Positions 6,929 to 11,602 of a DNA stretch of 11,602 nucleotides are shown piece by piece (the first letter of the stretch is position 1; each line of letters opens with the position of its first letter). Made by a program: the position numbers and the translations under genes. Below the pieces are notes generated by a model that worked only from the letters and a program-made list of their open reading frames with translations, was not told the DNA's origin and did no database searches. This DNA is from Alphaproteobacteria bacterium (GTDB taxonomy: Bacteria > Pseudomonadota > Alphaproteobacteria > Sphingomonadales > Emcibacteraceae). Where the stretch lies: positions 1-11,602 of the forward strand of contig JAADGA010000270.1 in assembly GCA_013152615.1 (NCBI GenBank), read 5' to 3'.

Positions 6929-8121
6929 TTAATACCCTCTTTGATTTTTTTGTTTTTTCGATCCAGCATCACGACCGGGCCGACGGCCACGATCATGCAC
7001 ACCACAATCCCGGCGATGGCGCTGTTAATAATCAGACTGTAATTGCCGTTACCAATGATGCCCGCAGCGATAAAGGGGCCTGATGCCAGACCCATTTTTG
7101 AGAAAAACCCGGCGAGCGCGGTCAATTGCCCCTGACTGTCAAATTCCGAACACAGCCCGAGCAGATAGGGGATGACAAAGGACCAGGTTATCCCGGTCAC
7201 CACATTGGCCCAGAAAAATACCTGTGCGCTTGCAGAATAATGAAAGGCGGCGATCCCGAGAATAGTAATCACCAGACCCACCATGACCGGTGTCGTCCGG
7301 CCGAACCTAAGGCCGACGAAATAGACCAGCGCCGCCCCGGACATCGCAATCCAGTTGGCCACTCCAAGCGTGGTGCTGATCGACGCTGTGGTCAGCCCCT
7401 CATGCTTGCCAAGCTCAATGATATAGGCGGCAAGCCCCATATTCCCGGCCTGAAAGAAAAACACCGCGAGCAGAGCCGCACTCAGCGGCAGCAGAACAAG
7501 GACTTTCCTGCCCGTTTGCTGTCCCGTTATCACAGGTTTTTTCCTCGGAGGATAATCCGGCAGAAACGGCAGCGCCATAAGGGTTACGACACTAAAGGCA
7601 GCCAAGGTGATAAATATCACCGGCATACCGAAAACCGGAACCAGTCTGGGCAGAAACATCAGGCCGACCCCGCCCAGACCATACTGAACGAAAAGCAGCA
7701 TACCAAAGGCACGGTCCGGTGCCGCCGTCCGTGAAATTACCGAAAAGCCGATACCGATCAGCATGCCGCCGGTCAGGCCGTGCAACAACCGGACAGCCAT
7801 CAGGCTGTCTGCGCTGGTCATGAAAATTGACAGAATGTCCCAGCCGATTAACAGCAGCAGCAAAATTGCCGCCGTCCGGCGCCACGGGATATGTTTAATG
7901 GCGAAAATAATCAGAAACGCGCCGATTGAGGCACCATAGCCGTTGGCCGCGGCAATATAACCGGCGACATCCGGGCTTAACGACAGTGCCTCAATATATC
8001 CGCTCACCATTGCCGAGGTAATCAGAATAAAATACAGCCCGGCCGTGGTCAGCAGCGACAACAGGATATTCGCCATCAAGCCGTCGGCCGCAACCGGTTT
8101 TATCGCGCTCATAATCCTCAT
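6925..8121 (-). CDS. MFS transporter (12 TM, substrate unknown)
   Basis: This 398-residue, very hydrophobic protein has the length and two-half layout of 12-helix major facilitator carriers. There are hydrophobic segments from residue 16 on, a basic loop after the second helix region (KHIPWRRT), a glycine-rich fourth/fifth helix area (LLHGLTGGMLIGIGFSVISR), a charged central loop (about 190-207, PDYPPRKKPVITGQQTGRK) and a lysine-rich C-terminal tail. I do not recognise a drug-export signature; motif C is not seen. Its start overlaps the stop of the sulfotransferase gene (ATGA), and AGGAG (8131-8135) sits nine bases ahead of the ATG at 8121, supporting that start over the ATG at 8112. Its stop overlaps the amidase start in the same way. 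I infer import or export of the small molecule handled by this operon; direction cannot be told. Confidence 0.85.
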   Translation of the reverse strand: MRIMSAIKPVAADGLMANILLSLLTTAGLYFILITSAMVSGYIEALSLSPDVAGYIAAANGYGASIGAFLIIFAIKHIPWRRTAAILLLLLIGWDILSIFMTSADSLMAVRLLHGLTGGMLIGIGFSVISRTAAPDRAFGMLLFVQYGLGGVGLMFLPRLVPVFGMPVIFITLAAFSVVTLMALPFLPDYPPRKKPVITGQQTGRKVLVLLPLSAALLAVFFFQAGNMGLAAYIIELGKHEGLTTASISTTLGVANWIAMSGAALVYFVGLRFGRTTPVMVGLVITILGIAAFHYSASAQVFFWANVVTGITWSFVIPYLLGLCSEFDSQGQLTALAGFFSKMGLASGPFIAAGIIGNGNYSLIINSAIAGIVVCMIVAVGPVVMLDRKNKKIKEGIK

Positions 8122-9692
8122 AGCCGTGAACTCCTGTCACCACAGCGGGTTTCAGGATGAAGATCTGCGGCGGTGAGCATTTTTCTCAGCGGGCGTAATT
8201 CCTTTTGGTAACGCCGCCATTTGTCAATCGAGGTACGATATAGCGGCTGGCGCACCTGAGCGGCACTCGCGGTCGCGGTCGGGCTTGTATTCAGATGAAA
8301 ATCAAGACATTGCGGCTGCCAGTCGAGATCACAATGAGCCATCAGCCAGCGGCTGACATTTTCCGGGTCCTGAACCAGAGCTTCATAATCAATGTCAAGA
8401 ATACGGCCCGGCAGCAGACGCCGCCAGTGGGCCATCAATTGATGATAGGCAATATAATACCGCGCCAGATTCTCCTGACTGTAGGAAAAGGGATAGCCCA
8501 TCCGGAACAGGGTTTTATACATGGCATAACAGCTGTCCATCGGCCCCCGCCGCAGATGAATAATGCGGGCTGTCGGCAGTGATTTTGCAATCAAACCGAC
8601 ATAAAGATAATTGACCGGGGTCTTGTCAATCAGGGTGGGGGCTTTTGAATTGCGCGACCGGATACGGGTCAGGTATTTTTGCCCAAGACGCTGAAAATCA
8701 ATAGTCGCTGATTTCCGGATCAGATCAATTTTGCCGGATACCGGACCAGTCATGCTCATTAAAGTCAGGGCGAAATCGTTAATCTCGCCCAGACTGTCGA
8801 CTGCGCTATGGCAACTGAGGATCCGGTCAACCAGCGTCGTCCCGCTTCGGGGCAGGCCAACAATAAAAATCGGACCCGGTTGGTTTTGCTGATTGATCCC
8901 GCCATCAAAAAAATCTGCGTTCATGGTTTCTGTTAGCGCCGTCATCGCCGCCTCGTCCTGTGCAACGTCATAGCTGAGCATAGTATTCCGGCGGCTCGCC
9001 CCTTTGGTCAGGCAGGCAAATGATTTTTTATAATCCCCAATATCTTCATATTCCTTTGCCAGCGCGTAATAAACCTGAACTTCCCCCGCCCGGTGGCGGA
9101 TGCCGCGTTTGATCCGGGTCTGCAGGTCATCAATATGGTTATTGTCAGCGGTTTGCCGACGGAGTGTCGCCCGACTGTAACAGGCGTCATAATCATGGGG
9201 ATTGAGCGCAACAACCTGATCAAAAAGCTGTTCCGCTGCGGTAAAATCCCCGAGCGCAATCGCGGCGGCGGCACAATTATAGAGGATTTCAGGATTATCC
9301 GGTTGCTGCCCGCGCAGGCGCTGATAACAGCGGTTCGCCGCCTGAAACTGACCGGCGTGAGTATAAAATTCTGCCAGATGGCCTAATAACTGCCCATTAT
9401 TGCCGGCTCTGTCCTCCTGCAATGCTATTTTCCGGATGGCCTGATCAATTTTGCCGCCGTGAATCAGGGCGTCAATTTCCTGAAGATAGCCGGAGAAACC
9501 ATTCATATCGAGGGCAATCACCCGGCGGGCGCATTTCAGCATGCCGTCGAAATCACCTTTCATCTGCTGTATCTGACCCAGCCGGAACCAGAGAGCGGAA
9601 TTTTCCGGCGGCACTTCAAGCCGTTGGCGACAAAGCCTTTCTGCCTCTTGCAACTGGCGGCGTTTTATCAAATTGTCTATTTGCTCAATCAT
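8118..9692 (-). CDS. TPR-repeat sulfotransferase
   Basis: This 524-residue protein joins N-terminal tetratricopeptide repeats (about residues 1-235; clear units near 35-68, 101-134 and 135-168, e.g. ILYNCAAAAIALGDFTAAEQ) to a C-terminal PAPS-dependent sulfotransferase domain. The 5'-phosphosulfate loop is GLPRSGTTLVDRIL (279-292). The 3'-phosphate site is IIHLRRGPMDSCYAMYKTLF (377-396). DYEALVQDPE (435-444) and QVRQPLYRTSIDKW (479-492) are typical of the bacterial TPR-sulfotransferase group. Such enzymes transfer sulfate to hydroxyl or amine groups; no signal peptide is seen. It is the first gene of the four-gene operon and lies about 100 bp after a TonB-dependent receptor, an association I recall as common for this family in marine alpha- and gammaproteobacteria. 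The acceptor is unknown. The start ATG at 9692 has no strong ribosome-binding site. Confidence 0.88.
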   Translation of the reverse strand: MIEQIDNLIKRRQLQEAERLCRQRLEVPPENSALWFRLGQIQQMKGDFDGMLKCARRVIALDMNGFSGYLQEIDALIHGGKIDQAIRKIALQEDRAGNNGQLLGHLAEFYTHAGQFQAANRCYQRLRGQQPDNPEILYNCAAAAIALGDFTAAEQLFDQVVALNPHDYDACYSRATLRRQTADNNHIDDLQTRIKRGIRHRAGEVQVYYALAKEYEDIGDYKKSFACLTKGASRRNTMLSYDVAQDEAAMTALTETMNADFFDGGINQQNQPGPIFIVGLPRSGTTLVDRILSCHSAVDSLGEINDFALTLMSMTGPVSGKIDLIRKSATIDFQRLGQKYLTRIRSRNSKAPTLIDKTPVNYLYVGLIAKSLPTARIIHLRRGPMDSCYAMYKTLFRMGYPFSYSQENLARYYIAYHQLMAHWRRLLPGRILDIDYEALVQDPENVSRWLMAHCDLDWQPQCLDFHLNTSPTATASAAQVRQPLYRTSIDKWRRYQKELRPLRKMLTAADLHPETRCGDRSSRL

Positions 9693-9751
9693 GTTATCTA
9701 TTCGGACAAGCCCTTTGTATCACTGGCATAAATCAAAATAATATACGCCTG
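9693..9751 (-). promoter_or_regulatory. Short AT-rich leader of the sulfotransferase operon
   Basis: Between the receptor terminator and the sulfotransferase ATG lie about 60 AT-rich bases. On the minus strand TGATACAAA (about 9716-9724) could be an extended -10, but no good -35 is found 16-18 bases ahead. The four-gene operon may have its own weak promoter here or depend on read-through from the receptor gene. Confidence 0.25.
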
Positions 9752-9780
9752 AAAAGGGCCGGGACACAAATTCCCGGCCC
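9752..9780 (-). terminator. Rho-independent terminator after the TonB-dependent receptor
   Basis: GGGCCGGG (9756-9763) pairs perfectly with CCCGGCCC (9773-9780). One further A-T pair closes the stem, leaving a 7-base loop. Read on the minus strand, the 9-bp GC-rich stem is followed by TTTT. It starts 13 bases past the receptor stop codon, so it ends the receptor transcript at least partly before the sulfotransferase operon. The U-run is short, so some read-through is plausible. Confidence 0.85.
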
Positions 9781-9793
9781 AATCGATCAAATA

Positions 9794-11602
9794 TTAGAAA
9801 TTATAGGATACGGAAAGCCCGATGGTTCGGGGCAACGCGATAATATTTTTCGCGCCACTGCCAAAATAGTTGGCGGCGGGTCTGGTTCCCATGTAGCTGG
9901 CCTTGTAAATCCCGGTAATCCCGGCATTATTGAGGATATTTTTCATCCACAGCGTCACATCAACGCTATCCAGCGACAGGGTTGCCGAGGCGTTCCACAG
10001 GGAGAATCCTTTCATGGTTGCGCCGAAAAAACGCGACCCTGCGTTGATGGAATTCTGGGTTGATGACTGATAATAACCATTCAGGCGTAAAATCAGGCTG
10101 GCAGCACTCGAAAGCTGTGTGGTGTAATCCAGATTAAGATTGACCATATGTTTTGGCACCCCCGGCAGCACACTGCCTTTGGGCGCAATCACCGTCGCCG
10201 CCGCGGTTGGTGACAGCAGGTCCTCGGTCAGGGCGGCATCAACAAAGGCATAACCAACGTTATAATGCAGGCTTTGGGCCAGTTCGCCACTCAGTTCCAG
10301 CTCAAAGCCTTTTGTTCTGGCCCGTCCGCCATTCTGTACCGCGAAAAATCCCCAATTGGTGGTCGAGGTGTTCAATTGAGGGTCTTTCCAGTTCATATAG
10401 TAAAAACTGGCAACATAGCTGAAGCTGTCATGAGAGCCCTTGATGCCAATCTCGTAATTATTTACCCGGTCGGAGCGATAGGTCAGCCAGCCGGGGTCTT
10501 CGGCAAAATTGCCGGTTAACGGCACCGCATTCGAGCCGCCGTGGCGATAGCCCTGGGAGAAAGTGGTATAAATCTTGTCATCCTCGGAAAAATCCCATGA
10601 CAGGTTGGCCTTGAACAAAGTGCCGGTTTCTTTGGTTTTATTGACAACACTGACCGGCTGGGCAAAGCCGATCCACAGCGGCAGCGCCATATGAGTATCC
10701 GAACGGACATCAGAGATAAAATGCCTGATCCCGCCGGTAAAATGAACAGCGTCACTCAAATCATAGGTAAGTTCGCCGAAAAAAGCCCATTCCCTGACAT
10801 TGGTAAAGCCGTTATAGTCCCAATCCTGATTAGTTGGATTGATCCACGGAACATTATAGCCATACAGGGCATCATTATATTGTTTAAAGCCCCGCAGAAA
10901 GCTTTTCTGGGTGGAGCGCTTGTTCTGATTCTGATAATAAATTCCGGCAACATAATTAAGCGGACCCTTGTTATCAGAGACCAGACGGACTTCCTGAACA
11001 AAGCCCTTGTCCTCATAGCCCCGGTTCGCCACCGCCATTGGCCGCGGATAAGCCGAATAGAAATTGGTCAGCCAGCCCATCTGGGCGTAAAAGCCGGTAT
11101 TTTCGCTGGTGCTGCTGCCGATATGACTATAATCGGATGTCGATGAGGTCAGGGTGGCGAACCCCATATCAATATTCATTTCCAGCGCGATCATTTCAAC
11201 ATCGGCCTGTGACGGCTCCAACTGGACAGAGCCCAATTGATATTTGCCGTAAGCCTTGCCAAAACCATCCTTGAAGCCCGCGGCAGAGGCCCGGCGGCCA
11301 CCGGTCCTGTCGGACTGACGGGTATAGATCAGGGTTGCCTCGGAATTCTCCCCGAGCTTGACCAGCAGGCTACCGCGAAAGAACCACGCCTTGTAGGTGT
11401 CAGCGTCTTTTTTGGTCACATAGCTGGCATCCGGTGACAAAATACCGTTCGGCGCCACCGGCACGCCATTGCCGTCCAGTTTATACAGTGATACATAGTC
11501 GGTCAGACCGGCATAATCGACGCGGCTCGCCACCGCGCGAACGGCGATACTGTCGCTCAGGGGAATGTTAACCGTGAGATCACCCTGCAGGCTGACCCCG
11601 GA
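9794..11602 (-). CDS. TonB-dependent outer-membrane receptor, C-terminal part (start beyond window)
   Basis: The frame is open to the right edge of the window, so 602 residues of the C-terminal beta-barrel are visible. The plug, TonB box and signal peptide lie outside. The first visible residues (LQGDLTVNIPLSDSIAVRAV) match barrel strands that follow the plug in this family. The sequence then shows repeated amphipathic strands, the segment KIYTTFSQGYRHGG with NYEIGIKGS typical of TonB-dependent receptors, and a C-terminal SYNF ending in phenylalanine, the outer-membrane insertion signal. Such receptors use proton motive force through TonB to import scarce large substrates: siderophores, cobalamin, glycans or peptides. 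No substrate can be read off. A GTG at 11533 is not the real start because homology continues upstream. It ends just before a strong hairpin terminator, and the following four-gene operon on the same strand probably handles the imported compound. Confidence 0.92.
   Translation of the reverse strand, partial: SGVSLQGDLTVNIPLSDSIAVRAVASRVDYAGLTDYVSLYKLDGNGVPVAPNGILSPDASYVTKKDADTYKAWFFRGSLLVKLGENSEATLIYTRQSDRTGGRRASAAGFKDGFGKAYGKYQLGSVQLEPSQADVEMIALEMNIDMGFATLTSSTSDYSHIGSSTSENTGFYAQMGWLTNFYSAYPRPMAVANRGYEDKGFVQEVRLVSDNKGPLNYVAGIYYQNQNKRSTQKSFLRGFKQYNDALYGYNVPWINPTNQDWDYNGFTNVREWAFFGELTYDLSDAVHFTGGIRHFISDVRSDTHMALPLWIGFAQPVSVVNKTKETGTLFKANLSWDFSEDDKIYTTFSQGYRHGGSNAVPLTGNFAEDPGWLTYRSDRVNNYEIGIKGSHDSFSYVASFYYMNWKDPQLNTSTTNWGFFAVQNGGRARTKGFELELSGELAQSLHYNVGYAFVDAALTEDLLSPTAAATVIAPKGSVLPGVPKHMVNLNLDYTTQLSSAASLILRLNGYYQSSTQNSINAGSRFFGATMKGFSLWNASATLSLDSVDVTLWMKNILNNAGITGIYKASYMGTRPAANYFGSGAKNIIALPRTIGLSVSYNF

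Noticed and set aside
7126..7734. A 202-residue plus-strand frame
   Set aside because: It lies fully antisense to the MFS transporter gene, is rich in charged and proline residues typical of antisense frames, and has no recognisable domain.
9422..10063. A 213-residue plus-strand frame spanning the receptor terminator
   Set aside because: It crosses two well-supported minus-strand genes and a terminator and shows no family features.

Overview
The window looks like a chromosomal stretch of a Gram-negative bacterium. It carries a TonB-dependent outer-membrane receptor, a three-gene MarR/EmrA/EmrB efflux operon and a secreted serine hydrolase. The style of the receptor and the tight gene packing suggest an alphaproteobacterium (Kordiimonadales/Emcibacter-like or sphingomonad-like). 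That placement is an inference from protein character only, as no rRNA or other marker is present.

Region 1 (1-473) is the end of an integrated element abutting a tRNA-Lys(CTT) gene on the minus strand. The first 163 bases encode the tail of a phage terminase small-subunit-like protein that stops early. It is followed by a degenerate duplication of its own 3' part and then by about 180 bases without a gene. Those bases contain a pair of 10-bp direct repeats just outside the tRNA 3' end, the usual place for tyrosine-recombinase integration.

Region 2 (474-3811, plus strand) is a compact operon: a MarR-family regulator, an EmrA-type membrane fusion protein and an EmrB-type 14-TM DHA2 drug exporter. 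Two inverted repeats ahead of the regulator are candidate operators. The operon has short in-frame repeats: a 21-bp duplication at the end of marR and an unusual run of GQLRT pentapeptides in EmrA.

Region 3 (3812-3921) is a convergent intergenic gap with a four-copy 14-bp tandem repeat. The repeat runs into the stop codon of the opposing gene.

Region 4 (3922-11602, minus strand) reads right to left: a TonB-dependent receptor (its N-terminal part lies beyond the window), a strong hairpin terminator, a TPR-sulfotransferase, a 12-TM MFS transporter, a nitrilase-superfamily amidase and a large exported beta-lactamase-like serine hydrolase. The last four genes overlap by ATGA or are separated by 1 bp, so they form one operon. 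A plausible reading is an outer-membrane uptake and amide/ester-processing locus: the receptor imports a scarce compound, the periplasmic hydrolase opens or trims it, the MFS carrier moves the product across the inner membrane, and the cytoplasmic amidase and perhaps the sulfotransferase act on it. The substrate cannot be named from sequence alone. This locus is the best candidate in the window for an undescribed system.
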